A stretch of 64,000 bases of DNA from CAZICM01 sp964537685 (GTDB taxonomy: Bacteria; Myxococcota_A; Polyangia; Polyangiales; Polyangiaceae). A program made the position numbers and the translations under genes. Where the stretch lies: NCBI GenBank assembly GCA_964537685.1, contig CAZICM010000032.1, positions 1 through 64,000 of the forward strand. Reading direction: 5' to 3'. How positions within the stretch are numbered: position 1 is the stretch's first letter; each line of letters starts with the position of its first letter. Shown piece by piece: positions 8,649 to 16,892 of the stretch. The notes beneath the pieces were generated by a model. The model was not told the origin of the DNA. It saw only the letters and a program-made list of their open reading frames with translations, and did no database searches.

Positions 8649-8840
8649 AACTCCTTATCCACAATGAAGCCGAGGTTGAACTCCATGCGGCAGCCGATTG
8701 GTACGAAGGTGAACGCGAGGGCCTCGGGGCGTTTCCCTTATGCGGCTTACTATGTTATTCGTGAAGGCTATATCCTGATCATGGCCTTCGGCCATACCAG
8801 CCGAAAACCAGGTTATTGGCGCTCTCGCCTCAAACGCTAA
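8645..8840 (+). pseudogene. ParE-type toxin gene with internal deletion and frame change
   Basis: From the ATG at 8645 the frame encodes MKLLIHNEAEVELHAAADWY then EGEREGLGA, the standard N-terminus of a ParE-like toxin. It then runs out of frame to a stop at 8762-8764. In another frame, from about 8731 to the TAA at 8838-8840, the sequence encodes FPYAAYYVIREGYILIMAF then GHTSRKPGYW, the standard C-terminus. The middle of the ~95-residue fold (roughly 30-40 residues) is missing between the two parts. I infer a deletion that also shifted the frame, inactivating the toxin. Overlap with the intact antitoxin gene is kept. Confidence 0.85.
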
Positions 8841-8876
8841 ACCCATCTAGGCCATAAATGCCTCTCCCCCATCTCC

Positions 8877-9332
8877 TCACGGCGGTGCCGTATGCAGCAC
8901 ACACCTCGCTTTAAACGGCCCGTCCGTCGTACAAATCCCCATCCCATTAAATTCCTTCTGACAATCCTCCGGATCCCAACACGTATCCCCACTCTCCACA
9001 CATACATACGAATCCGGCTCACATCCCCCATCCACCTTCATACACCGCCCATCCCCGCAATCCTCATCCCGTACACACCCATTGCATACACATACCATCG
9101 GAAAGGTCCTCGCATCTGCCTCCGTCTGATCTATCCCCCGGCAATCGACCTCCTGCGCCTTCGTCCACATACACTTCGCAAGCGCAGGATCTCGCCCCTT
9201 CCCAGCCGAACATTCCCGCTGTATCTCCGTATCCACCGCAAACCTCGGCTCCGGTGAACGAGGATACTTCGACCCAGGACATCCCAGCCCCATCAAGGCC
9301 AGCCCAGCCCAAAAATACCAAACCCTTCGCAT
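8877..9332 (-). CDS. Cysteine-rich lipoprotein of unknown function
   Basis: A protein of ~151 residues. A lipoprotein signal ends in the lipobox LMGLGC, and the mature part contains at least a dozen cysteines in short spaced pairs (CVCNGC, CGDGRC, CWDPEDC). This is a style common in myxobacterial secreted lipoproteins. I chose the ATG at 9332 over a GTG at 9350 because it directly precedes the signal peptide. No enzymatic motif was seen. It stands alone between the toxin-antitoxin remnant and a hypothetical gene on the same strand. Localisation to the cell envelope is inferred from the lipobox. Confidence 0.75.
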   Translation of the reverse strand: MRRVWYFWAGLALMGLGCPGSKYPRSPEPRFAVDTEIQRECSAGKGRDPALAKCMWTKAQEVDCRGIDQTEADARTFPMVCVCNGCVRDEDCGDGRCMKVDGGCEPDSYVCVESGDTCWDPEDCQKEFNGMGICTTDGPFKARCVLHTAPP

Positions 9333-9540
9333 AGCTCTCTCGCTTATCACAGCTTATGCGATGCGCGCAACAAAAAGATCAGGCCAAGATTCGCCGCGCG
9401 GCGCTTGGTCAAGGGGTTATCTGTAGGTGGAAATGGATGCAGCGATGCGCTGGGCTTGCTGACTAGAATAGATAGGAATCAAAAAGGCAGGGAATACCAA
9501 AATCACCGGGGAAAAATAATCATCCCCTTCTCAACAACCT

Positions 9541-10254
9541 CTACTTCTCTTCTCCCCCCTCCTCCTTCTCATCCTCCTTCTTCGCGCCCCGCTTCGCATT
9601 CCCCTTCCCGATCAGCGCCTCAAACTCCGCCCGAATCGCAGGATTGAGCGCAAACTGTATCAATCCCGCAGCCACAATCGTATCTACCGCTATCATCACA
9701 TTCCTCCCCGTCGTATTCCTTAACTTCGTCGTCATCGGCGAATCATTCCTGGACTGCTCCTGCACCTTGTCCGCTTTGACAATCGCCACCGCCGCATCCT
9801 GCAACAGCGTAATATCACTGGGCAAAATCCCCAGCGCCCCCGCCGCCGCCATATCCTTCCCAGCCTCCGACACAATCAACTCAATCGCCGAAACCACATC
9901 CTTCACCACCTTCGGACTCATCTTCCGCCCCACCCCATACGCCTTCTTTACATCAGCGCTCGTATTTCGCCGCACCACCGCCTTGCGAATCGCCTGCACC
10001 AGCGCATAACCCTGCGCCAACGCCTCATTTTGCGTCGAAGTCGAAGCCACCTGCGCATGCTTGGCCGTTTGGGCGGCAGGAATCACCACACCCAAACTCG
10101 TCAAATCGCTTTCCAACTGAGCCACACACCCGGCGGGAAGCCTGGGCTCGATTTCATTCTTGTACGTCGTTGCCAACGATAACGCGCGAAGACCATTCTG
10201 CGCAATGTGAGAAAAATCTTTATGGGGACGAGAAACAGACGTTACGGATGCCAT
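9541..10254 (-). CDS. Hypothetical helical protein
   Basis: I do not recognise this 237-residue protein. It has no signal peptide. Most of it looks alpha-helical, with alanine- and lysine-rich stretches. A hydrophobic stretch near residues 190-210 (VMIAVDTIVAAGLIQFAL) could be a buried helix or a membrane segment. The C-terminus is highly charged (KEDEKEEGGEEK). Its ATG lies ~100 bases from a strong promoter-like site that faces the other way (10352-10380). It is in the same size and composition class as the unknown protein at 56195-56992, but no convincing alignment between the two was visible. Confidence 0.7.
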   Translation of the reverse strand: MASVTSVSRPHKDFSHIAQNGLRALSLATTYKNEIEPRLPAGCVAQLESDLTSLGVVIPAAQTAKHAQVASTSTQNEALAQGYALVQAIRKAVVRRNTSADVKKAYGVGRKMSPKVVKDVVSAIELIVSEAGKDMAAAGALGILPSDITLLQDAAVAIVKADKVQEQSRNDSPMTTKLRNTTGRNVMIAVDTIVAAGLIQFALNPAIRAEFEALIGKGNAKRGAKKEDEKEEGGEEK

Positions 10255-10351
10255 AACAACACTCCCTCATCCTATTTACCGTACCGGACATCGGGCGGTT
10301 TTAGGATAACGCGCGTTGGACGAGCGGGCGTTTTGTGAATTTAAATTTTTT

Positions 10352-10380
10352 TTGATATTTTTTTAAAATTTTTTTACACT
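10352..10380 (+). promoter_or_regulatory. Sigma-70-like promoter in an AT-rich tract
   Basis: TTGATA at 10352-10357 and TACACT at 10375-10380 are separated by 17 bases made only of T and A, inside an AT-rich block (10338-10380) that stands out from the GC-rich surroundings. It faces the lipoprotein gene starting at 10478, giving a leader of about 90 bases. The poly-A/T spacer may also bend the DNA. Confidence 0.6.
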
Positions 10381-10477
10381 GTTTCCAAGGCTATCTTCTG
10401 GGCTCATTTATATCCAAAAGATGGCTGCGTTTTTGGCCGGCGCAGTGCCGGGGTCTTTGATTTGAAGGAGATTTCTT

Positions 10478-11218
10478 ATGATATCGAAGCGGCGTCTTGG
10501 TTTTGCGGCTTTATTGTTGGGCATGGGGATGCTTTTGGGGTGTCCTGGGGAAACGGACGAAACGACGGGAAGCTCATCGTCGACCTCATCCAGCTCGACC
10601 TCATCCAGCTCGACCTCATCCAGCTCGTCAACATCCTCAACATCGAGTTCATCGGGGACGGCTGGAGGGGGCGGAATGGGGCAGGGGGGTTCCGGTCAAG
10701 GTGGAAGCGGCACCGGCATGGATATGATCCAGGTCAATGGGAGTTTGGTTCCTGGAGCTGGGAAGGTGGTGCCTGCCGAGGCGGATGTATTGGTCGCATG
10801 GACGGTAAGCTCTGGAAGTCCTGATTATTTATATGGTTATGGGACGGGACAATCGATGGGGGATAAGTTTGTATTATCCTTGAATCAGGCGCCCCCATCG
10901 CAGGCATTGAACAGCTATGGGATAGGTGTAGGGATTGTGATGTTATTTCCGAAGGGGATGCTACCGCCGGAAGGCATGCTAACAGATCCGCAATTTGCGA
11001 CGGCGATAGGTGCGGCGGGTCAGTATGCGATTATCTACAAGACGAACATGGCCCCTGCGATGACATGGTTTGTGGATTTCAACGAGGGGTATAGTTGCGG
11101 AAAAGGAGCGCCGCCGAAGCCTGGTTCAAATTTTGAGTCGTTTGCGCCGGTGGATTGTGCCCAAGTGACGATTACAGTGGACGACATCAACAACATTCAG
11201 TTTGTGAACTGGACCTGA
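10478..11218 (+). CDS. Ser/Thr-linker lipoprotein of unknown function
   Basis: A 246-residue lipoprotein. The ATG at 10478 has an AAGGAG site 7 bases upstream. The signal peptide ends in GMLLGC, followed by a ~30-residue tract made almost only of Ser and Thr, then a Gly-rich tract (GGSGQGGSG). The remaining ~170 residues look like a beta-rich globular domain with no motif I recognise; two cysteines (YSCGKG and VDCAQ) could pair. The low-complexity part is a flexible tether that lifts the domain off the membrane, a common plan in myxobacterial lipoproteins. It is probably a single-gene unit driven by the promoter at 10352-10380. Confidence 0.8.
   Translation: MISKRRLGFAALLLGMGMLLGCPGETDETTGSSSSTSSSSTSSSSTSSSSSTSSTSSSSGTAGGGGMGQGGSGQGGSGTGMDMIQVNGSLVPGAGKVVPAEADVLVAWTVSSGSPDYLYGYGTGQSMGDKFVLSLNQAPPSQALNSYGIGVGIVMLFPKGMLPPEGMLTDPQFATAIGAAGQYAIIYKTNMAPAMTWFVDFNEGYSCGKGAPPKPGSNFESFAPVDCAQVTITVDDINNIQFVNWT
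10581..10625 (+). repeat. 15-base tandem triplicate coding for the Ser/Thr linker
   Basis: Three perfect copies of CGACCTCATCCAGCT lie in tandem (10581-10595, 10596-10610, 10611-10625). Slippage here would change the linker by 5 residues without changing the frame. Confidence 0.95.
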
Positions 11219-11273
11219 GAGGGGGATTCTACAGATCACCCATCTACTTATTTACGGCTTCAGGTGCAAGGCG

Positions 11274-12362
11274 TCATCGGGAAGCCGCGTTCGGCCCGTT
11301 CAGCGCAGGAAGCTTCCGCACTTCGGCCTCAATTTGCCCCGCTTCCCGAATCACGGCAAATGCACAGTCCTTCAATTGCCGCTCATTCGAAGCTTTTGAG
11401 CTTCCTTTGGTCCGCATTTGATTCGCGGATAGCAGGAGATCAAAACCGCGATCCACCAGAATGCCTATTTGATCCGTCAATAGATATCTCGCATGCGGCA
11501 TTTCATTTTTATGGTTTTCTTCGAACAGATAAAGTTTCAAACCACCATAGCCCTTTTTTATCATCTCCTGTTCCCATTCACGCAGAGCTTGGATGGACGC
11601 TTGAAGGTCATTGGGACTGATCTTCTGAACATCGATTCCTGAAAAAATCTCCACCCTTGAGCCGCTGCTCCACCGTTCGCTTTTATCGCGGAAAATGCTA
11701 CAAATCCACTCTAGGCTGCGCTTATAATCTTCTCCCAGCCTAGCGCTTCCAGACTCTCGCGCTGGTACCGAGCGGCCAATATAGCGATCGATAATTTTTA
11801 GATGTTTTGCATAACGCAACAGTGGTCCGAAGATCCTCTGTTCTGCTTGAGATTGCGTTAATTCGCCCGAGCTGATCCGCTGCCCCATGCATTTCTTCAG
11901 ACGTTCGTTGAAATCAGACAAGGCATAGGACTCCGCCGTGAATACTTCTGTTTTCTGCAGCGCCTTCTTAACGCTGTTTTTGCAGTCATCGCTCACCAGC
12001 AGAGCATCCGCCTGCCGAGATCCGGCGATGCCTATGGCATACTGGCATGGCCGGTTTTCGCATGTGGCTGCGGAAGGTGCCTTCGGGATTTTAACAAAGC
12101 GATTGTGGACACGAAGCGCATTAAACAGCGTTTTTACTTTAGAGCGATATTGCTGCGGCCACGTATCGATAGCCTCGCGAATGGCCGAGAGGGTTATCGA
12201 TTTCTTATCTGTTTCACCCGGCGCGGCTTGCTCATCCTCCAGCACGACGCCATTGTCTTGAAGGTCGCGCAAAAATGCGATCACCAGCGAACAATGGGCA
12301 TTTGCGCTGCTTCCTTCGGGAACGGCAAAGGCCCTAGGGGACAGGCATGCAGTCAACATCAT
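11274..12362 (-). CDS. Putative effector with PLD-like (MIT_C-like) C-terminus, partner of AAA ATPase
   Basis: A 362-residue protein whose start overlaps the upstream ATPase stop by 4 bases (ATGA). The C-terminal half has the layout of a phospholipase-D-like fold: PLLRYAKHLKIIDRYIGR near 185-200, a helix with SLEWICSIF, a strand SRVEIFSG, and MPHARYLLTDQIGILVDRGF near 290-310. HARYLLTD fits H-x-(K/R)-x4-D with Arg in place of Lys, and the whole phrase resembles the MIT_C branch of PLD-like domains. The N-terminal half contains ADALLVSDD, a pattern seen in PIN-like nucleases; this is weaker. I infer an effector or nucleic-acid-acting partner of the ATPase. An N-terminal stretch (MLTACLSPRAFA) could mimic a signal peptide, but context argues against export. 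Confidence 0.6.
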   Translation of the reverse strand: MMLTACLSPRAFAVPEGSSANAHCSLVIAFLRDLQDNGVVLEDEQAAPGETDKKSITLSAIREAIDTWPQQYRSKVKTLFNALRVHNRFVKIPKAPSAATCENRPCQYAIGIAGSRQADALLVSDDCKNSVKKALQKTEVFTAESYALSDFNERLKKCMGQRISSGELTQSQAEQRIFGPLLRYAKHLKIIDRYIGRSVPARESGSARLGEDYKRSLEWICSIFRDKSERWSSGSRVEIFSGIDVQKISPNDLQASIQALREWEQEMIKKGYGGLKLYLFEENHKNEMPHARYLLTDQIGILVDRGFDLLLSANQMRTKGSSKASNERQLKDCAFAVIREAGQIEAEVRKLPALNGPNAASR

Positions 12363-14062
12363 GTTGAAAACATCTCCTCAAATCCCTCTTCAAAAAAGCC
12401 ATTGGGCCAGCGATCGATAAATTCGCCTTCTTCATCGAGCCGGAGCTCAAGGCAAGTAGAGCCCGATTCGCCCTTATCGACATAAATCACCGAGACATCG
12501 CTGGATTTGAGCATACCCTTGCGAATAAGGCGCTGAATGCGGAGCATGAGATGGTGGCTATGGGTTTCGATAATAAACCGGTTTTGAAAAGGCTTTCCGA
12601 TGCACTTGGCGAACAGCGTTCCCAGCTCGGCTTGAAGGCGGGGGTGCAGGTGGATTTCGGGCTGCTCCATGCATACCGTTTTATTGCGGGAGAGCATGCT
12701 TTGAACGATAACGGGCAGCACTTGGCTGATACCAAATCCAACGTCCCGAAGGCTCGAGCTCACTTGGCTTTCGCGATCGACAAGCCTTATTGAAAAGACA
12801 TCGTTCAGTTCACCGGCGGGAGAGCCTGTAATCAAAATATCATAGCCTATTCCAAATTCGGCCAGCACCTCATTGACATGTTGAAGCAGGCGCCGATCCT
12901 TGAAGAGCAAGTCGGGTACAAAGCGGCCGGTTGTGCCTACATAACCGCCCACATTGCCGCTGTAGACATAGTGGCGTTCGGGGAATTCCCGCAGGGGTCC
13001 GAGGTATATCAGATCATTCAGAAAGCGGCGAAACATCTCGGTCGTTTGGGAGTAAACCTTTGCACCGGAGCGGGTATCGTTTCGGTAGTCGAAATCGAAG
13101 GTGTGTGCAAGCGTATCTTGCTCATCGTTGGCTGGCGGATTGCGGTTGATAACGAACCCGTTATCGCTGGGCAGGAAATTGCGTGTAAGCAATAGCGTAC
13201 GCTGATGTCGTTCCATCAGACACCGAGCTATCGATTCAATAGGCATCTCGATATGCTGGATCTGTTGCTTCGTGTGTGCGGCCAGTGTACGTGTGGGAGC
13301 CAGGTCAATCGTGTTCATCGGTGTGGTTTCTGAACTTGGAATGAGAGAACGGATGAGAGAATTGCTCTCTTCCATGGATTGAAAGGCTTTTTCTGTGACG
13401 TCCAGAAGGGATTTGATCGAATCAAGGCTTTCTCGCAAGCGAGGGAGTTTGCCTTGTTGGACAGACTTTTGTTCGGCTTTGGCCCAAACGATCCAGGCTG
13501 GGTGGTCCTCCTTGGCGTGGGCGCCCATGAGCACGCGATTTGGAGAATTATCGAAGACAGCTAGAAACGGGTCATTATAGGTGTCGCTCAATTCCTTAAA
13601 TGAAAGGGGGTTCCTGCGGAAAGTGCAGAAAGGGGCCGCCGCATCGTTCATATAGAATGCGAACTCGCCGATAGTCGTATTGGCTGAGCCTTCATTGTAG
13701 TTGAATGTAATTCGTAGACCCAACAGATTTGTCTCGATCATCAAGCCTGGGCTCAACCTGTCCGGGCGACCAAAGACTTTGGCTGGGCCAGACTCCACTA
13801 GGCGAATAGAAAAAGGCCGCTCAACTTCATGCCGATGTATGAATTCCCGGTAGCCTCCCAGGTCCACCAGATTGCCTTTGGGCAGCAGCAAGGTCTCCGG
13901 CGTTTCCGATTCATCAAGAGTTTGTTTCAATAACAAAAGAGCTTGCAGGATAGAACTCTTCCCCGACGAGTTCGGGCCATAAATCAGCGTAATTGGCCGC
14001 AGGGGAATCGGGCCGGTCCCCGCAAATGCCTTGAAATGCTCTAGTTCAAATTCGTAGTTCAT
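12359..14062 (-). CDS. AAA-family ATPase, DUF3696-like (SMC/OLD-type)
   Basis: This 567-residue protein begins with the classic beta-strand ELEHFKAFAG and Walker A YGPNSSGKSS at about residues 29-38, followed by LLLLKQTL. Near the C-terminus are an ABC-type signature region (SSLRDVGFGISQVLPVIV), Walker B with catalytic Glu (VCMEQPEIHLHPRLQAELG) and an H-loop (IIETHSHHLMLRIQRL). The last ~60 residues (VYVDKGESGSTCLEL-like, then DEEGEFIDRWPNGFFEEGF) match the DUF3696 ending. Such stand-alone ATPases are usually the sensor or motor half of defence systems and are paired with a nuclease. Here the partner is the overlapping gene at 11274-12362. The ATG lies 19 bases from the stop of the repeat-rich tail next door. 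Confidence 0.9.
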   Translation of the reverse strand: MNYEFELEHFKAFAGTGPIPLRPITLIYGPNSSGKSSILQALLLLKQTLDESETPETLLLPKGNLVDLGGYREFIHRHEVERPFSIRLVESGPAKVFGRPDRLSPGLMIETNLLGLRITFNYNEGSANTTIGEFAFYMNDAAAPFCTFRRNPLSFKELSDTYNDPFLAVFDNSPNRVLMGAHAKEDHPAWIVWAKAEQKSVQQGKLPRLRESLDSIKSLLDVTEKAFQSMEESNSLIRSLIPSSETTPMNTIDLAPTRTLAAHTKQQIQHIEMPIESIARCLMERHQRTLLLTRNFLPSDNGFVINRNPPANDEQDTLAHTFDFDYRNDTRSGAKVYSQTTEMFRRFLNDLIYLGPLREFPERHYVYSGNVGGYVGTTGRFVPDLLFKDRRLLQHVNEVLAEFGIGYDILITGSPAGELNDVFSIRLVDRESQVSSSLRDVGFGISQVLPVIVQSMLSRNKTVCMEQPEIHLHPRLQAELGTLFAKCIGKPFQNRFIIETHSHHLMLRIQRLIRKGMLKSSDVSVIYVDKGESGSTCLELRLDEEGEFIDRWPNGFFEEGFEEMFST

Positions 14063-14080
14063 TGGTTTCGCGCTGAATCG

Positions 14081-14392
14081 CTATGTTTTCCGCTCATTGG
14101 CATATTGTTGGGCGGACGGCAACAAAATTGGAGGCTCCTTATTCGAGGCATTCGCCTCCGTCGCAGAGGCATTCGCCTCCTCCGCAGAGGCATTCGCCTC
14201 CTCCGCAGAAGCATTCGCGTCCGTCGCAGAGGCATTCGCGCCCGTCGCAGAGGCATTCGCGCCCGTCGCAGAAGCATTCGCCTCCGCCGCAACCTCATTC
14301 GCGCCCGCCGCAGAGCCATCCGCCTTCGCCGCGATCATCTCCGCCTCCTCCGCAGCCTCATGCGCGCCCGCCGCAGCCTCTTTCGCGCCCGC
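14081..14392 (-). pseudogene. Ala-rich repeat tail in frame with the TPR lipoprotein, behind a TAG stop
   Basis: Reading past the TAG stop (14393-14395) of the TPR lipoprotein, the same frame stays open for 103 more codons to a stop at 14081. It encodes an Ala/Glu-rich stretch (KEAAAGAHEAAEEAE) and then seven to nine copies of a 7-residue unit of the type ANASATG or ANASAEE, ending in NKEPPILLPS. The continuity of frame and composition suggests this was once the C-terminal tail of the lipoprotein and was cut off by a nonsense change. Alternatives are readthrough or a separate small gene from the internal ATG at 14338. Confidence 0.5.
14145..14333. repeat. 21-base tandem repeat
   Basis: Seven well-kept copies of a 21-base unit like GAGGCATTCGCCTCCGTCGC+A run head to tail (14145-14291), followed by two degenerate copies to 14333. 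The unit is frame-neutral (7 codons) and open on both strands; continuity with the TPR gene favours the minus strand as the coding one. The region between 14063 and 14144 holds nothing else I recognise. Confidence 0.9.
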
Positions 14393-15523
14393 CTACGGCT
14401 CCTTCGCCATCTTCTTCAGCACCCTCGCCGCCACCGCCGCCCCTTTCGCCTCGTCCGTCGACCCAGTCTCCCTCCACTCCGCACTCTCCAAATATGCCCT
14501 CGCCCCCTCCAACCCCACACGCCGCTCCATCAGCTCCGTAAATAACATCACCGCCAACTTGGTTGGACGACGGCCTCCTGTCTCTACTCGCCTCAGTCCC
14601 TTGATCGCCTCTTGATATGCCGATTCGTTGCGCTCCAAATCCGCTCCCACCGCATACGCCATCCATGCCAATACATTCGCCGGATCCGATAACGCTATCA
14701 ATTCCCCCAACTCCCGGCATTCCTTCGCCCGCCCAAACAATGCCGCCCGAAGCGCCACATCCCCGGGTTCCATCTTCATGCGCCGCCCCTCCCGCTTCGC
14801 CTCCTCCATATTCCCTTCAATCAGGAAACGATCCAACGCCTCATACTCCCCCCGAACCCAATGCAGCCCCTCCACCCGGTCACCCCGCGCCATCGAACGC
14901 AACGCACCCTCCGCCGCCTCCACCGCCCACGCCTTCTTCTGCTTCTGCGAAAGCCGCATCAGCGCCAAATGTCCACCAAGCGATGCCGGATGCCGAATCG
15001 TTAGCTCATGAAGCTCCGCAAACGCTTCGTCTTCTCGCCCCAACAGCTCCAATAGCTCCGCGTGCAAGAGACCTATCTCGTCGCTCCCAGGGTCGAGCGA
15101 ACGCGCCTTGTCCGCATGCTGAAGCGCTTCGCTCTTGTTCCCCTGCGCCTTCGAACATACAGCCCTCGCCTTCCACAGCCCCGCATCCTCCGCGTCCAGC
15201 GTCTCGGCCTTCTCAAAGGCTTCCTTCACCGACGCTTCGTCATGCCGAAGCACACAGCGCAGCCGCCCAAGCTCCACCCATACCGCCGCGCTCTCCGTGT
15301 CCTCTTCCGCCGCTTGCTCATAGTGCGAAAGCGCCACATCCAATTGGTTCCGCGCCTCGGCCTCCGCCCCCTTCGCCATCTGCAAATAGGCGCTGTCCGA
15401 TATAAATGGCCCCGGGATTTCACGCCCATCCACAACGCGAACGACCGCAGGCCCTCCGCATCCAGCAACAGCGAACAGCGCACTCCATAGCCCAGCGAAT
15501 ACCGTTCTTTTCAAGCGCCGCAT
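14393..15523 (-). CDS. TPR-repeat lipoprotein
   Basis: A 376-residue protein. The signal peptide ends in FAVAGC (lipobox), then a long array of TPR-like helical pairs: LDVALSHYEQAAEEDTES, AVWVELGRLRC, VKEAFEKAETLDAEDAGLWK, KSEALQHADKARSLDPGSDE and more. TPR arrays mediate protein-protein contacts, here at the cell envelope. It lies 30 bases downstream of the HMG-CoA reductase gene on the same strand, so the two are probably cotranscribed, although no functional link is obvious. The reading frame continues in an Ala-rich repeat beyond the TAG stop (see 14081-14392), so the present protein may be shortened. Confidence 0.85.
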   Translation of the reverse strand: MRRLKRTVFAGLWSALFAVAGCGGPAVVRVVDGREIPGPFISDSAYLQMAKGAEAEARNQLDVALSHYEQAAEEDTESAAVWVELGRLRCVLRHDEASVKEAFEKAETLDAEDAGLWKARAVCSKAQGNKSEALQHADKARSLDPGSDEIGLLHAELLELLGREDEAFAELHELTIRHPASLGGHLALMRLSQKQKKAWAVEAAEGALRSMARGDRVEGLHWVRGEYEALDRFLIEGNMEEAKREGRRMKMEPGDVALRAALFGRAKECRELGELIALSDPANVLAWMAYAVGADLERNESAYQEAIKGLRRVETGGRRPTKLAVMLFTELMERRVGLEGARAYLESAEWRETGSTDEAKGAAVAARVLKKMAKEP

Positions 15524-15553
15524 CCTCTCTCGACTCTACGCCGCTTTATGGAT

Positions 15554-16723
15554 CTACATGTCCTTCGCCCGGTGATGAAGCGACATGTGCCCGCGCTGAA
15601 TGCCTTCTGTCGCCAGCGCGCGCAGTGCCGATAAATTGCTGGCCAGACCCGCCGCCGCCGCCAGCATCGATAGTTCGCGCGAGCTCTTCGCTCCTGAAAT
15701 CGCAAGCGCGGCTCTCGCTCCCCGGTGCGCCCGCAGCGCGCCTCCCACTGTTCCAAGCGCAAGCGGAAGTTCGATGCGGCCTTCCAATACCGATTCGCCG
15801 TCGCTGACTCTCCATGTGGACAGCGGCGAATAACGCCCGCTCCTCGCCGCAAACGCATGCGCCGCCGCCTCCACCGCGCGGAAATCGTTGCCCGTCGCCA
15901 CCACAACCGCATCCACGCCGTTCATGATGCCCTTGTTGTGCGTTACCGCCCGGTACACATCCCGCTCGGCAAAAAGCGACGCATTTTCGATTCCCCGCGC
16001 TGCCGCCAAACCATCCACGCGCTCGTCGCCCAGCGCTCCAACCGGAATGCGGGTCCAGGCGCGCGTTAGCCTTCGATCGCAGTAGTTCGATAAAATCCGA
16101 AGACCCAAAGTTCCGCCCGAAAGCTCGGCCACCCTCGGCCCAAGCGCCTCCGCGGCGGTGTTCAGCATGTTCGCGCCCATCGCATCCAAACAGTCGATTT
16201 CAATGTGCACCGCGATCATGCCCGAACCTAAATCGCGAAAGGCAATCGAACGCGCTCCTCCGCCTCTGGCAATCAATCCGGGAAGGGCTTCGTTGGCCGT
16301 GTTTAATAGGCTTTGCGCCGCGTTCTCAACGGCTTCCCGCGCCTGCTTCGCATCGCTCACATCGTGCACTTCCACCTGCGCGATCATCAGCGACGGATCG
16401 GCCTCCGCAAAAAATCCTCCGCCCGCCTGAGCCCGCTTGGCCGCGTGCGATGTCGCCGCGATTACACTCGGCTCTTCAACGGCCATCGGCACCAGATACG
16501 CTTGCCCGTTGACCTGCATATGAAGCGCCACGCCCACGGGCAGGGCCAGAATGCCCAGCGCATTTTCCACCATCGCATCGGCTGTTTCAGCATCGCGCTC
16601 ACAGCCGGCAAACGCCGCGTTCAGTCCATCCGCGTCCAGCTCCAAGAGCTCCGATACAAGCGCGCGCCGCTCGCTCATCGTTAGGTTGCGGAATCCGGGA
16701 ATGGATGAGGTCTTCAGGGACAT
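15554..16723 (-). CDS. mvaA: Hydroxymethylglutaryl-CoA reductase, class II
   Basis: A 389-residue enzyme converting HMG-CoA to mevalonate, or the reverse, with NAD(P)H; length and motifs fit the class II (bacterial) form. The catalytic Glu lies in VEEPSVIAATSHAAK at ~83-84. The Asp lies in IDCLDAMGANMLNTAAE at ~183, the Lys in THNKGIMNG at ~266, and the essential His in GHMSLHHRAKDM at the C-terminus. The ATG at 16723 is preceded by an AGAAGG-like site. No other mevalonate-pathway gene is in the window. In myxobacteria the mevalonate route supplies isoprenoids, so a biosynthetic role is likely here. Confidence 0.95.
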   Translation of the reverse strand: MSLKTSSIPGFRNLTMSERRALVSELLELDADGLNAAFAGCERDAETADAMVENALGILALPVGVALHMQVNGQAYLVPMAVEEPSVIAATSHAAKRAQAGGGFFAEADPSLMIAQVEVHDVSDAKQAREAVENAAQSLLNTANEALPGLIARGGGARSIAFRDLGSGMIAVHIEIDCLDAMGANMLNTAAEALGPRVAELSGGTLGLRILSNYCDRRLTRAWTRIPVGALGDERVDGLAAARGIENASLFAERDVYRAVTHNKGIMNGVDAVVVATGNDFRAVEAAAHAFAARSGRYSPLSTWRVSDGESVLEGRIELPLALGTVGGALRAHRGARAALAISGAKSSRELSMLAAAAGLASNLSALRALATEGIQRGHMSLHHRAKDM

Positions 16724-16892
16724 ACGTTCGGCCTTCTGGTAGCCCGGGCAAACAAAATCCCTGTGTGGAGATATTGGGGAGTTTTGCCAAGCCTTCTTTT
16801 TGCGCTCCGATCCCTAAGAACCCCCGAAAAGGGTCCGTTGATGCGGCACAAACAAAGAACATAGCCCGACTTCCTTGCGTGTCCCTTCGATC

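Noticed and set aside
14097..14615. Plus-strand open frame with AEAFASS-type repeats
   Set aside because: It is the antisense image of the repeat tail and of the TPR gene end; frame continuity with the TPR gene supports the minus strand.
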